In this document: positions 14,101 to 25,380 of the stretch, piece by piece
Layout of the letters: each line of letters opens with the position of its first letter
Numbering within the stretch: the stretch's first letter is position 1
Source of the DNA: Albifimbria verrucaria
Taxonomy: Eukaryota > Ascomycota > Sordariomycetes > Hypocreales > Stachybotryaceae
Length of the DNA stretch: 64,000 bases
Direction: 5' to 3'
Assembly: GCA_020081605.1 (NCBI GenBank)
Contig: JAHREC010000049.1
Coordinates: 1,550,001-1,614,000 of the forward strand
Notes under the pieces: model-generated
What the model saw: the letters and a program-made list of their open reading frames with translations, nothing else
Database searches by the model: none
What the model was told of the DNA's origin: nothing
Translations under genes and position numbers: made by a program

Positions 14101-15046
14101 GGCAGCGGTGATGTTCTTCACGGTGGTGTCGAGCATGGCCGGGTCACCAGGACCGTTGGAGATGAAGAGACCATCGTACTCATCACCAGCCTCGCGGATC
14201 AGATCATGGTCCCAGGGGCAGACCAAGACCTCAACACCGCGCTTGAGGAAGCACCTCAGCTGATTATACTTCATACCAACATCAACGCACAGTACACGGA
14301 TCGTTCGGCCAGACGGGTGCTTGCGAGCGACGGACACGGGGGCTTATACAGCTTAGGGGCCTTAATGGAGACTACACGGGTATAAGCATACCTTCAGACA
14401 CGGAACTATGGGAAGAGAGGGACTCACCCTGTGCCACGAGGTTTTGCTCATTGGGGTTGGACCAATCAATTGGTTCGAATTGCTCGAGGGAGGCGGCGCC
14501 CTGAGCATTGTCTACAACGCCGTTGGCCGTGCCGTTGGCCAGCAGGCGGTTCTCCAGCCTCATCTTGCCAAGCATGCTGCCTTCTTGGCGGAGCCTCTTG
14601 GTCAGGGCCCTGGTGTCGACGCCGTACATGGCGGGGACACCCTGCTCCTTGAGCCAAGTGCCGAGGGAGGAGGTGGCGAGGAAGTGTGAGTAGTCCTCGC
14701 CGCAGTACGAGGCGGTGACCAGACCAGCGATGTGGATCTGGGACGACTCGAAGTGGGCGGGAAGGTCGCCGAGGAGCTCGTCCATGGTCTCCCGCGAGGG
14801 GACACCATAGTTGCCGACGAGAGGAAAGGTGATGACGAGGATTTGACCTCGGTATGAAGGGTCAGTCACCGACTCGGGGTACCCCACCATGCCCGTCTGG
14901 AAGACGAGCTCGCCAGCAATGCTCTTCTGAGCACCGAAGCTGTAGCCCTGGAACGAGGAACCGTCCTGGAGCTCGAGGCACATGAGGCCATCATCCTCGG
15001 CATCAGCCAGGCGGGCGACCGCCGGGGGCTGGGGGTAGACAGACAT
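8108..15046 (-). CDS. URA2: Fused CPSase II / (inactive DHOase) / ATCase
   Basis: Multifunctional enzyme for the first steps of pyrimidine synthesis (pyrABCN in filamentous fungi). From the start at 15046 ([20 protein letters not shown]) the order is: CPSase small subunit with its GATase (nucleophile motif [11 protein letters not shown] and the SVQFHPEST His-Glu pair); the two CPSase synthetase halves ([46 protein letters not shown]); a DHOase-like domain in which [12 protein letters not shown] replaces the metal-binding HxH, so it is dead as in other fungi; and ATCase at the C terminus ([34 protein letters not shown]). Introns seen: 14427-14372, 11906-11802 and 8223-8168. The last exon is [19 protein letters not shown]. 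Single-base losses lie near 14338, 13702, 12810, 11048, 10730, 9466 and 8612, each in a short homopolymer, with the protein resuming exactly in the next frame. Confidence 0.95.
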
Positions 15047-15405
15047 TGTCGTAGCCCGTGTGGTGAGCTTCGATTATGATTTTTGGGTATGACGATGAAT
15101 AAAAAAAAATTGGCGGGGCAGTGGGAGGGAAGCACTGACTGCCTAGGGGTGAGGAGGGAGGCCGATTCGGCGACAATGGCAAGAAAACCCAGTGAGAGTT
15201 TCTAAAGCCTGATCAACAACTACCGCGAGATCATCTGCCAGAAAAAACGAAGGTGCTATGTCTTCCGAATCCTCGCGGCACTCGAGGGTTTGGAGAGATA
15301 GAAGAAGAGAAAAGAAAAAGTCGAGCAGCGAGCGTCGCGGGAGTCTTAACCTTTTCTCTGCTTCTGCCACTAGGTTGGTACTTAGTTTTTTTTCTCCCTC
15401 AAGGT

Positions 15406-15487
15406 TCCCCACCTTAGCCTTGCATAGATGTAGCCGGTACGCGCAGATGTACCCTCAATACGCCACAGCCTCTTGTATCGTGACAAG
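15406..15487. repeat. Diverged dispersed repeat, copy A
   Basis: Matches 17517-17592 in the same orientation: both open with CCACCTTAGCCTTGC, share a GGTAC..GCAGAT core, and close with CAGCCTNTTGTATCGT after a short variable segment. Each copy is preceded by a T-rich tract (about 15384-15396 here), which on the minus strand would be an A-rich tail. Confidence 0.5.
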
Positions 15488-17516
15488 ACATGTGCATTCG
15501 TCTTGCAGAGTGTGAAAGTGGTTAGACCATGTGTTAAATGTGAAGATCTTTTCTCCAGATCTTTTCTTTTCTTGATGGAAGCAGAGCTGCTACCACGTCT
15601 GCCAAGCACGTAGCTATAAAAAAGGACTGCGAACAGTGATCAGTAAGAATAAGAATCGATGAGTAGTAGAATGAATGTATTCAGATTGAATAAGAGTGGT
15701 AACAGATTTAAATCAGAACAGTATTTGGATAAAACAAGAATATAATTGTAATAAACCTATCAGCACCCCGGCTGAATGCTGTAGCTGTCCTGTTGTTGTC
15801 TGTTGAGCCCATTGACCCCAGGTTTATAACTACTTCTACAGAAGAGTGTGGACAACATGATGTTTTTATGTAACTCCATGAGACCTACTTGGCTTCATGC
15901 GGCAGTTGACACTTGCTTGCCAAGTGGCAAGCCGGCCACTCTTCTCTTCACTCCTACACCTTCACATGCGAATTGAGGATGCTGTTTACGCCGCGGGAAC
16001 TTTATCACCACGCTCAAATCTCATCAGCTAATGGGTTCAAAACTCAATTCCATCGGCCGCTATCATCAGCTTTATAGGTCACTATTTCTTCTATTTGTCT
16101 GATCATCGGTTTCTACAGCATGAGGCTGGTTTATAAGATATCGTACAAAACTAGTATACAGACTCGCAGCGTTACCTGCCTCCATACGGCCATGCGAGAA
16201 ACAGGGTCAAACCAGTTTGCGGGACCTTCAAACATGCTGAAAGAGTCTCTGGCATGTTTGTGTGTCCTCCTAAAGGACCCGAAGATGGCAGCATCCGCAC
16301 TCTCTTACCATCCAGAAGCTGCCAGGACCCGAGGGGTTACACTGAGAAGTCAAATCGGAAACTCCCAATGCGTCATGTCTTCATTCCATATTTTCAGACC
16401 ACGAGTATTGCACTAGGGTCATTTGGATGGCCCTGGAATATTTTACCAAACGACTGAAGCATGGAATCAAAGCCAAGAAATTTCTACAAGATATCTATCC
16501 CGGATGGGATCACACTAAGCATCGGATCCCCGGGTCATTAATTCAACATGAAAGTTGGCCTAATCAGGGTACTAGAAGGAGAATTGGGATGTACCAGATA
16601 TTGTAGAAGAAGTCACCGGTATCTTGGACCCTTGTAGTGCCCCAGTGACGAGTCCTCTGAAGCGAAGGCGGTTGACAGCTGATACGTTCTCATCAATCCC
16701 ACCGCTCCCATCGTCAAGCACAAATTTCTCCGGCTTGACATCACCCTCCTTATCTGACTCTACACAACTGCTAGCTTTCAGGAGAGGGGCCCAAAGCACT
16801 CCCATTGGAGGACCCCTATAAAGACTGTTCACAAACTATCTCGTTCTCTTCCATCAACAGGGAATCTGCTGAGCAAACCAGGGAAGAAAGCCAACGAAGG
16901 AATGCCCTCGTTAGAATCAAACCCCATTCATATGGAAGTAGATCGCGGAAATAGGACTCCGGGGTGTTCATAGCCTCCTGATGTCTAAGAATTTACGACA
17001 AGTGGTTAACTATGTTGTTGATATGAACCGGAATGAGCCGTCCTATCAAGACTTTGCCGAATAAAGAGCTACAAACTGCGATAAAAGTCTAAAAGACTCA
17101 GTACCAGAGGAATACCCAGGAGATAAGAAACATTCTTGTTAAGGTGGAACAATTGAGGGGATGAGGAGGGATATCCAGCACCCCAAGGAGTAACATCTGG
17201 ACTTGAATCAAGAAGTAAAAGAATGTAATCCCGCAAGAAATATTAGAAGTTAACCAAGAAAATACCAGAGAGGTCTTAAAAGAAAACCAGAATACTGTTC
17301 TACACTTATTCTAATCATGTATTTTTATTCTTATTAAATCCATAAGCTTTTACTCTGTCTGGTTGTCTTTTGCAGTCTCCCATTTCTTCGCTTCCTGCTT
17401 CAGATCCGATTGGAAACACTCGTTGGTCGATCAAGTACTAAAATGGCTAGAAGTGGTGCGAATTCTAATAATGTCCCTCGATTTTTTCTCTTGCTCTTTT
17501 TTTTTTCTCTCTCTTC

Positions 17517-17592
17517 GGTCCCACCTTAGCCTTGCGTAAGTGCAGCAGGTACATGCAGATTAGCGGTGATTGTACCGCAGCCTTTTGTATCG
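17517..17592. repeat. Diverged dispersed repeat, copy B
   Basis: Second copy of the element at 15406-15487. It is again preceded by an oligo-T and CT-rich tract (about 17484-17512). The minus-strand conceptual translation also aligns loosely (RYKRL ... YARLRW in both copies, with a stop in copy B). This suggests a decayed coding fragment or an A-tailed element. The family is not identified. Confidence 0.5.
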
Positions 17593-18635
17593 TAGCGTCA
17601 AAATGCCGGCTAACCTTGCCCCATTGGTCAATGGCGCTCTGGAGCTCACCAATCTCAGGGCTCGGCTGGGGTTTGGTTCCAGGACGCTGCATTGCATGAG
17701 GCAAGGCCAAGAGGGGCGCGGAGGTGGAGATGCTCTCTCCAACGCAGCCTGTGATTCCCGAGTTCAGACTCTGGGGCTGGAAGGGCACACGGTGAAGAAC
17801 CTGCGGTCAGTGCTGATCCTGAGGCAGTGGCATGCGGGAATGGGGAGAATAGCGACAATGGGGGTTTTCATATTGGAAACTGCTTGGTTAGAGAAGACTC
17901 AACAGCTTCAAAACACTTATCAACACATAGAAAAGCTCTGCTACCAACGACAGTCAAACTCTTCATGAAACCAGTTCATGCTCGCAGGTTGACAACCACT
18001 TTTTGCCACGGAGCCACCCCACCTTTCCGAATCCGCTCGCCGATATGGGAGAAGGACATGCGAGGCCAGGCTAAATAAAAAAAACAGGGACCACAAGACG
18101 CGAATATCAGAAACAAAACCCTTCTGCTTGTACGAACTTAACTCGACCTAAATACCAATATACGAGAATAAATCCATACCCATAAAAGCACCGATGCCAA
18201 TCAGTTTAACAAACAACAAGCTATTACTTATTGAATTGTCAAATCAACGAATCCACATAACCCTACACTATGAGCGTTGCCGTCCTCTACTCCTGCTTAC
18301 CGCTCAATGACTTAGCCGAATCGATCAATCACCTGTCCTACGTACATCTCACAACAAACCTAACACCGTCGCCAGCCGAGACTACTGCACAATTAGACTA
18401 GACGGCATTCAAGTGGCTCGGCAATGGTAGTACGCACAGTGTGAAATGCCGACAACCCATGTTTAAGATGTAGTATATAAAACAACGTGAATCAAACCCG
18501 TCGCTCAACATACAGTGACGCATTATGACTTTTTCCTTTCAACCACATGAAACTCCCGCCAGTATCCCAAGCCATTGAACGTTTAAACTCATCTACGCCA
18601 CAAATACACCGTCCTTCCTGCGGAGCAGTCACCGG

Positions 18636-19650
18636 CTATAACGGCAGCCCGCCCTGGTTCATCGGAGGGGCCGGCATGTTGGGCATCTGAGGCGTCTTCT
18701 GCGCCGAAGGGCTAGCCTGGTTCATCGGGGTGTGCCCGGGTTTCTGTGGCGCCGCGGGGACGCGGTAGGCCGGTTCTTTCTTTGGGTCGAAGCCTGGGAA
18801 CTCCGCTTGCAGCCTCAGATACAGGTCCTTGATGACCTTGTCTCGCTTAGCTCTGTCCGTCTGCGGGTCGACGTTGGCATCCGCGCCTTCTATGGCGAGG
18901 GGCTGGCTTCTAAGCTTGATGGATAAGTTGAGCGGAGGAGCGCTAAGGTACAACGGGCACGGAGGCACCTTGACCTCGGGTTTCCGGTCGGCAAGTGCCG
19001 CCATGTAGGAGAGGTTGGACTGTAGCCGTCGCATGCATCTGAGCGTGATGTTAATAACCGCGTTTCTTTCTCAAATCGAAAACAAGCACTCACTGTAGGT
19101 AGTCTTGCTGCAACGCATTCTCTTCCTCTGTTGGTTTTCTGTCCCCGCGGGCATCTCAGACGCCGCCAATTCCTTCTTGATCTCCTGCTGAGTAGTCTGA
19201 ATCTGTATCGACTCATACAGCAGCTCGTGGTTAATATCCAACAGCAGCGCAAACCGCTCCTTCTCGCGAGATTCTGTGCCTGGGCTAAGCGGCGTTGCGG
19301 TCACAGCTCCGTTAGCCTGTGGACCTTGATTTGTAGGGAAGGTAGGCGTCTGCGGAGTAGCAACACCCGTCGACTGTGGCTGGGCATTGGTCGGGGTCTG
19401 GCTTTGGGAAGGAGGTTGAGGCGTCGAGAATTGGTGATGCTGTTGCGGAGGGAGCTGGTTTGCGGGTGTGCCTTGCGCCGCGATTGGAGGACGTTGAGGG
19501 GTGCTGACTTGGCCCATAGCCTGGGCCATTTGCTGAGATTGCATGCGCTGTTGTTGTTGGTGTTGCTGCTGCTGTAGTTGCTGCTGCTGCTGTTGTGGTT
19601 GCTGAGGCTGGTGTTGCTGTTGATGCTGCTGGGGTTGCTGAGGTTGCTGC

Positions 19651-19685
<35 letters not shown>

Positions 19686-20241
19686 CTGCATCATCTGGTG
19701 CTGATGGGGAGGCATGGCTTGTGCCATCGCCTGGTTCATAGGGAAGCCTTGCATTCCACCCTGCATCATGTAGTTGTTCGGCACGAAGCCTTGAGGGCCG
19801 GCCGAAGAAGGGAGGACCTGGCCATACGGCGCGCCGGCGAACTGTTGAGGGTAACCTGCCACTATAGAAAGGTCAGCGGTCTGGGTTCAAGATGTACGCA
19901 ATCGCTGCGCAACTATTACTCAGATCTTTCAACGTTGACGGCCATAGATCCCAACAAGAGAATACCGACGTGAAAGGCAAGCGGGTCGACTTACTCTGAC
20001 CATTAGGTCCCATGTTTGGCATGCCAGCATTAGGCATCATGCCAGCGGGCGCGCCCTGCATCATCTGAGGGTTTGCGCCGGGTCCAAAGGCGCCTTGGGG
20101 CGCCATGCCGGCGAATTGCTGCTGGTTGTACATGACCTGCTGCTGTTGCTGCTGCTGGCCAGGCTGGCCGCCGGGCTGCTGAGGGCCCGGGCTGTTGAAG
20201 TTGGGCGCGGCGTTGCCGAACCCGTAGCCGGCGTTGTACAT
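18636..20241 (-). CDS. SSXT (SS18-like) family, Gln-rich SWI/SNF-type subunit
   Basis: Probable chromatin-remodelling subunit. The start at 20241 (MYNAGYGFGNAAPNF) opens a Gly/Gln/Met-rich region; exon 1 ends at 19995, and exon 2 runs 19861 to 19094 with a long polyglutamine stretch encoded about 19548-19690. The conserved part is LLLDINHELLYESIQIQ followed, after a linker, by QQDYLQCMRRLQSNLSYMAA; this is the SSXT/SNH pattern (a Leu-rich helix, then a helix ending in N-L-x-Y-x-A). Exon 3 runs 19038-18636 and ends in a Pro/Met/Asn-rich tail. One G is missing from the GGGG run near 19143, so MPAG must be joined to DRKPTEEENALQ. The family is known for SWI/SNF association in animals; the role here is inferred. 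Often annotated in fungi simply as a glutamine-repeat protein. Confidence 0.75.
19548..19690 (-). repeat. Polyglutamine-encoding CAG/CAA tract
   Basis: Nearly continuous CTG/TTG triplets on the plus strand, read as CAG/CAA on the minus strand inside the SSXT gene. They encode long Gln runs broken by His, Pro and Leu. The mixture of CAA and CAG would slow expansion, but length may vary between strains. Confidence 0.8.
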
Positions 20242-22469
20242 GATGGGCAGATCGGAGGGAGGGAGGTCTCGGCGACGAGCAGCGGCGGCCGGGGATCCGT
20301 GGAGGGCGGCGGACGCGCACAGCGTGGTTTCGGCTCGGCGGCGGTTCAGGTCGCAGGCGTCGCGTTCGTGGCAGGGGTGGCGACGGGGCGGAGGAGGGAA
20401 GACACGCAGGCGTTGGAGAAGGAGGACGCCAGGGCAGGCAATGGAGCTTTGGTGTCGGGGTCAGAGACTGGGGTTAGTTCGAGCAGCGAGCGAAAGGTGA
20501 TGTTTGATGTGGGGCGGGAGACACAGATGCTATCCTCAGGAACGCGCGCCAAGTCGGGCAATCAAAACGCAGCTGTGGCACGCCCGCTGCAGAGGTGCGG
20601 TGCGTCGCGAAGGTGTGTGACGGGCTAGCCGCTCCCGCGCTGTGTCTGGGAGGCTGCTGCTTGGGGTACGGGACGTGTCAAGTGACGATGGAAAAGCCCA
20701 ACAAGCTGGATTGATTACTGTCGTTCGCAAAGGAGACGCGCTGCACCACAAGGGCAGCCCCAGTAAAAAAAAGTACAGGTACAGTAACTCGCTGACACCA
20801 AAGTGGTCAGGTACAGGAGTGCACTTGCAGTGACCACGGATGCATCTACTGTAGTAGTGGACTTGAAGCCAACACAATTGCACAAACTTCCACAAGAACC
20901 GCCAGGCACTATTCTATTAAAACCTCGCCATCAGGTTACACAATATTGGCACGCGCTGGGCCTGTCAAGTTCTGTCACATTGACTTGTGTGGAATCCGCA
21001 TTGACCGTTTTGTAGGGCAAAGGGTACTTGCCTCGGCAGGCAGTCGTCAAACCACAGGCTGGCCCAATCAGGTCCGGTCTCTGCCAAACTTCAAGCAACC
21101 GGCCGAGACCGACCGAATCTGTGCATCTGCACGCTTGGACATGGTCGTGGTCAAATCAGACGGCAAAACCGGGATTGCAAAGGCAACGGGCCTCAGACTC
21201 TGTGTGATTGTCAGAAACAGAAACTCGGCAGGGGATGAATTTGCTCCGAGGCTGGGTCCATGGACCTGGGTGAGCACACGTCTGCTTCAGAGGGCCAATG
21301 CTGGGAATGCCTATTTGGGAAAGTATTCGAGACGCCTCGAGACAAAAAGCAGCTGGCGTCATGCGCATGGCTGGGTCACATGCGTCTGCTTTTCTTTTGC
21401 TTCGACCATCCGTGGGTTAAGACACCATGTTGGTGCAGGGCCGGGGAGTCTGTGTGTCGGCCGGCTGCCGGAAGGAGCATAACGGCCGAAGATATAGATC
21501 AAAGTGCTATCAACATGCCATGACATGACGGCGGTGTAGGTAATACATTTCGGTTTCAGTGTAAGCAAAGTTCGGTAACCACGGGCCTTCGCTTAACATC
21601 TCTAGATGTCATATCCGAACCAAGTGGTAGCAATAAGATAAGAACCACAAGCACCTATAGGTGAGAATAAGAATCGATAGATGTTAAAGGTATGCTCGAA
21701 CAAGGTAATCATATAATCTGAATGAGTATCTAAATACATTGTCATATTTTTCTATGATTTTTCTAAAAGGTTTCTGGTTTTTAAATGATTCATCTTCTTA
21801 GAGAAAGTCCAAGGTCTACTTCTGCAATAGGTATGCTACCTCCCTCTTTTGCCTACTACATGCCCTGTAGAAGCCGTAGTTACATTGCCGGCTAAGTTCT
21901 CATAACACTTTGCGTTTCGGTGTTATGCAACACTTTCTTCATGGTGAATGCGAAGCATATTGCCAGCAAGTGAGAAGTAGAATTACACGGACTAGAGGAT
22001 GGATAAGACGGAGCAAGAACTGATAAGGCTAGGAATGGAATTGGAACAGAATACTAATACGAACTGGATTAAAATCTAATGATATTCTGTATTATTGCAA
22101 ACATTCATTCATACTAATTCGAGCCGTGGAGAGTCACATTCGAAAATCCTCAAATCCAAGTCATCTACAGTCCGTCCTTTCTTCACTCGTCACTTGTCCC
22201 CCATGTAACCGGCATTTATAATACCATATCGCCTATATCAGTGGGTTCCCGCAGCAGCATGAATGGCCAACCACGGCGCGCGCCAATAATATGCTCGAGC
22301 CTGAGCAAAACTTCGTCGGGACCCACACTGAATCCCGTTCGACTCACTGGCTCCGCTCTCGGTGCCGGCCAGCTTGTCTCGATCCCGGAACCACTACATA
22401 TATCTCACATAGGCCTCACTCTGAGACTCGAGCTATTGTCGTAATACCGCTAGATTCCGAGCCGCCGCA
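20242..22469. other. Divergent promoter region with an AT-rich core
   Basis: Lies between the divergent SSXT (-) and HIS5 (+) genes. The ends are presumably their promoters and leaders. The centre, about 21590-22120, is clearly AT-richer and stop-dense. It includes AGAATAAGAATCGAT near 21665, also present near 15647 in the other AT-rich stretch. No supported gene. Confidence 0.55.
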
Positions 22470-23793
22470 ATGTCTCCCTTTAATCTTGAGACGTGTGCCC
22501 GTCCCAATATTCTCTCGCTGCAGCCCTACCGCTGTGCTCGTGAGTGAGTTTCCCTTCTTGTCCCCGCCGGCCCTTGAGACCGATGCTGAACCCCCTCCTT
22601 AGCGACTACAAGGACGATGGCACAAATGTCCTACTAGATGCCAATGAGAACGCCTTCGGGCCCTCGCTTCCCGAGGTCTTCCCTCGGTCTCCTCTGCCGA
22701 TGGTCCGTCCATTGATCTCCTCGGCCTGCACCGGTACCCAGACCCTCATCAGGCAGACCTGAAGAAGCTCCTCTGCCGTCTGCGTAACACCCACGCTCAC
22801 TCCCAGGGTGTTCTCGGTCCCGAGCATCTGTTCGTCGGCGTCGGCAGCGACGAGGCCATCGATGGCCTGCTGCGGTGCTTCTGTATCCCTGCCCGTGACC
22901 GCATTCTCACTTGCCCCCTACTTACGGCATGTACGCCGTCTCTGCCCAGGTCAACGATGTTTCCATTGTCAAGGTTCCTCTGCTCCCCGCGCCGGATTTT
23001 GCCCTCGATGTCCCCGCCATCATGAACGCTCTGTCCAACGAGCCCAACATCAAGCTCGTGTACCTCTGCTCTCCCGGCAACCCCACCGGCTCGTTGCTGG
23101 CCAAGTCAGACGTTGAGAAGATCCTCGCACACCCTACCTGGAACGGCATTGTGGTTCTCGACGAGGCTTACATCGACTTCGCCCCGAAGACGCCTCCCTT
23201 GCCGAGCTGGTCACCGAGTATCCCAACCTCGTCGTCATGCAGACCCTCTCCAAGGCCTTTGGCATGGCCGGCATCCGACTCGGTGTTGCCTTCGCCGCCC
23301 CTCCCGTCGCCCAGCTCCTCAACAACCTCAAGGCCCCTTACAACATCTCTACTCCCACCAGCACCCTAGCGAGCCACGCCGTGGGGAGAAGGGCTTGGCC
23401 GTCATGCGCGAGAACCGCACCAAGATCCTGCAGCAGCGCGATCGTCTACTAGAGGAGCTTCCGAAGATTCCCGGTGTCGGTAGACTAAGAGGTGGCACAA
23501 CTAGCAATTTCCTGCTTTACGAGATGCTCGACGCGCAAGGAAACCCCGACAACAAGGTCGCGTTGGCCGTCTACGAAAAGCTTGCAGAGGCAAAGGGTGT
23601 TGTGGTTCGGTTCAGGGGCAAGGAGCACGGCTGCCTGGGATGCCTCCGCATCACCGTTGGAACTGAAGACGAGGTCACGAGGTTCCTCGACTCATTACGG
23701 AACACCCTGGCCGAGGTCCGAAACTCAGGATCACCAGCAGACAACTCAGAAGAAGAAAAGAAAGAGCAACAAGCGAGTGGGATCGTGGCATAG
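22470..23793 (+). CDS. HIS5: Histidinol-phosphate aminotransferase
   Basis: PLP enzyme that makes histidinol phosphate in histidine synthesis. I take the start at 22470 (MSPFNLETCARPNILSLQPY), with a GTGAGT donor at 22540 and an acceptor ending at 22602, after which DYKDDGTNVLLDANENAFGP follows. The junction is one base out of frame. Class I/II aminotransferase landmarks: ANEN near the N terminus, LHRYPDPHQADLKKL, VGSDEAIDGLLR, CPPTYGMYA, CSPGNPTGSL, DEAYIDFA, the PLP-lysine segment TLSKAFGMAGIRLG, and the C-terminal VVRFRGKEHGCLGCLRITVG, whose last Arg region binds substrate. Single-base losses occur near 22685, 22915, 23188 and 23382. The tail after LRNTLAEV is low complexity (Glu/Lys/Ser). 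Length fits the family once frames are joined. Confidence 0.92.
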
Positions 23794-23938
23794 AGAAAAG
23801 AAATATAGATAAATTAAATTGAATTGTAATAAGTTCGTCAACTCGAATACGCTTTCCAAGCTTAATGCTCCAAATATACCTTATGATGAAATTCTATCCA
23901 AGTCTATGGCTAGATATGTATTTTTAGTTTTTGATATC

Positions 23939-25380
23939 TTAAAATGATCGTCGGACACGGCGAGCCTGTGCAGGTACGAATCGTGCCTTTTCCTTCGACT
24001 CTTCCTTCTTGGCTGGGGCATCGCGGTAGGGGTTCACCGGCTTCCAGTCCGTGTTCCTCACCACCTTAATATCGGCGCCAGCCAGAGGCGCGGGGGCATT
24101 GTGGACCAGGAGGCCTTGGATGGTCTCCAGTGCGCTCATCTGTTGTCCGAGACCGACAATGCCGTCGTGCTTGCCGACCCACCACTTCAGACCACAGGTG
24201 TTGCCGTTGTCACCGCCACTGCAGCTCACGGCGGCAGCCTCGGCAGATGCATGGAGATATTCCTCGACCTTGGGACGAAGCGAGGACTGCATCACAGTTG
24301 ACTGCCACATGAATCGAGCAAGCTGTCCCTTGTGGGTGGTCATGTCGACTGAGCACTTGTCATGAGGCTCGCAACCACCCTCGTAGAGGACGTTCTTGTA
24401 CTGGTCGTTGGGACCGAAGAACCATGCGGCGCCCTCCAGCAGTTTCTCGGCACGCTCAGCCCACTTGGCATCACCAGTGTGGTTGGCCATGACAGCGGCA
24501 CCGTGCAGGAAGACTCCGCTGGTGTAGGTGTAGGCCTGGGGGCTGACATCCTTGCAGTTCTTGGCAGCGGAAGCACCATCGTAGACGTGGTACCAGTTGT
24601 TGTCGATCAGGCCAGTGTCCCAGGTCCAGTCCCAGACCTTCTCGGCCCACTCCAGGTAGGTGTTGTTGCCAGTGGCGCGGGCCATGCGGGCGGCAATCTG
24701 GAAGAAGCCACCGTTGCTGATGGTGTTCTTGTAGTTCAGGCCGTTGGGGTTCGACTCGTAGATCTGCCACAGCAGACCACCGCCGCAGTGTGTTGTGTTC
24801 CAGCGTCCAGCCAACGAGTTGAAAACGTTGGCACCAATGTCCAGCCAGGAGGGATGGACTCGTCAGGCTGAGGGAAGTTGCGCTCTGCAGCCGAGATGAC
24901 GGCGGATCCCCAGAAGAAAAGGTCGTCGTTACCCTCCTCGAAGGCATGCTCCTCAGGCATGTAGTCATGGTTGGGGCCGGTGTTGGTTGGCGCCAGAAGA
25001 GCCTCAATCACAACATCGTTGTAGCTCGGATCCTCTGTGTAGTGGTAGTAGTCCAACATGGCACCCCACAATGAACCTGCCACCCACCAGTAGTAGGGTT
25101 CCTGAAGATCTCCGGTGTCCTAAGACTGGTCAGCGGTGAATTGACTTTAAGAACTATACAACGTACAATAGCTGCTTCGGAGACGTTGCCCTTGTAGTAA
25201 GTCATGGTGTCGTGAGCAAGAGTAGCGGCGACATTGCGAATAGAGTCTGCGAGTGCTTGTTAGCTCCCGTCGTCTGCTGTCGTTTCAGACGCACATACAT
25301 TCGCTCTTGATATCCAGGTCCTTTGGTGCTAGGATGGCGGCGCCGGTGGCCACCGTCTGGACGCTCTTGTAGAACTTCAT
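23939..25380 (-). CDS. GH76 mannan endo-1,6-alpha-mannosidase (DCW1/DFG5-like)
   Basis: Cell-wall enzyme family that acts on alpha-1,6-mannan and helps cross-link GPI proteins to the wall. The start at 25380 gives MKFYKSVQTVATGAAILA, a weak secretion signal. Three exons are supported: 25380-25299, 25246-25167 and 25119 to the stop at 23939. Family features: NVAATLAHDTMTYYKGN, YYWWVAGSLWGAMLDYYHYT, EEGNDDLFFWGSAVISAAE (the Asp-Asp pair is the expected catalytic site), WNTTHCGGGLLWQI, TISNGGFFQIAARMAR, YTYTSGVFLHGAAVM and GQLARFMWQSTV. One C is missing near 24852, where DESIP must be joined to SWLDIGANVFNSLAG. The C terminus ends in a basic ARRVRRSF with no hydrophobic GPI signal, so this copy is probably secreted rather than anchored. 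Confidence 0.88.

Larger units (their letters stand above)
15047..18635. other. Gene-free, partly AT-rich region with degenerate repeats
   Basis: Contains the URA2 promoter and leader (15047 to about 15350), then sequence with no convincing gene. The stretches 15600-15770 and 16850-17350 are AT-rich and stop-dense. Two copies of a diverged repeat lie at about 15406-15487 and 17517-17592. Short open frames (for example 16624-16821, starting MDPCSAPVTSPLKRRR) could be scraps of an old mobile element, but no diagnostic motif (reverse transcriptase, integrase, transposase) is visible. The end (18100-18635) is probably the 3' UTR of the SSXT gene. Confidence 0.5.

Noticed and set aside
8600..14340. 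Programmed ribosomal frameshifting in URA2
   Set aside because: Seven sites in different sequence contexts, with no shared slippery heptamer, and the same pattern in unrelated genes. Sequencing error is simpler.
16120..16416. 98-codon open frame as a retrotransposon protein
   Set aside because: No reverse transcriptase, integrase or protease motif can be read in any frame around it.
19131..19973. Leu-rich plus-strand open frames opposite the SSXT gene
   Set aside because: They are the reverse reading of CAG/CAA repeats, giving poly-Leu.
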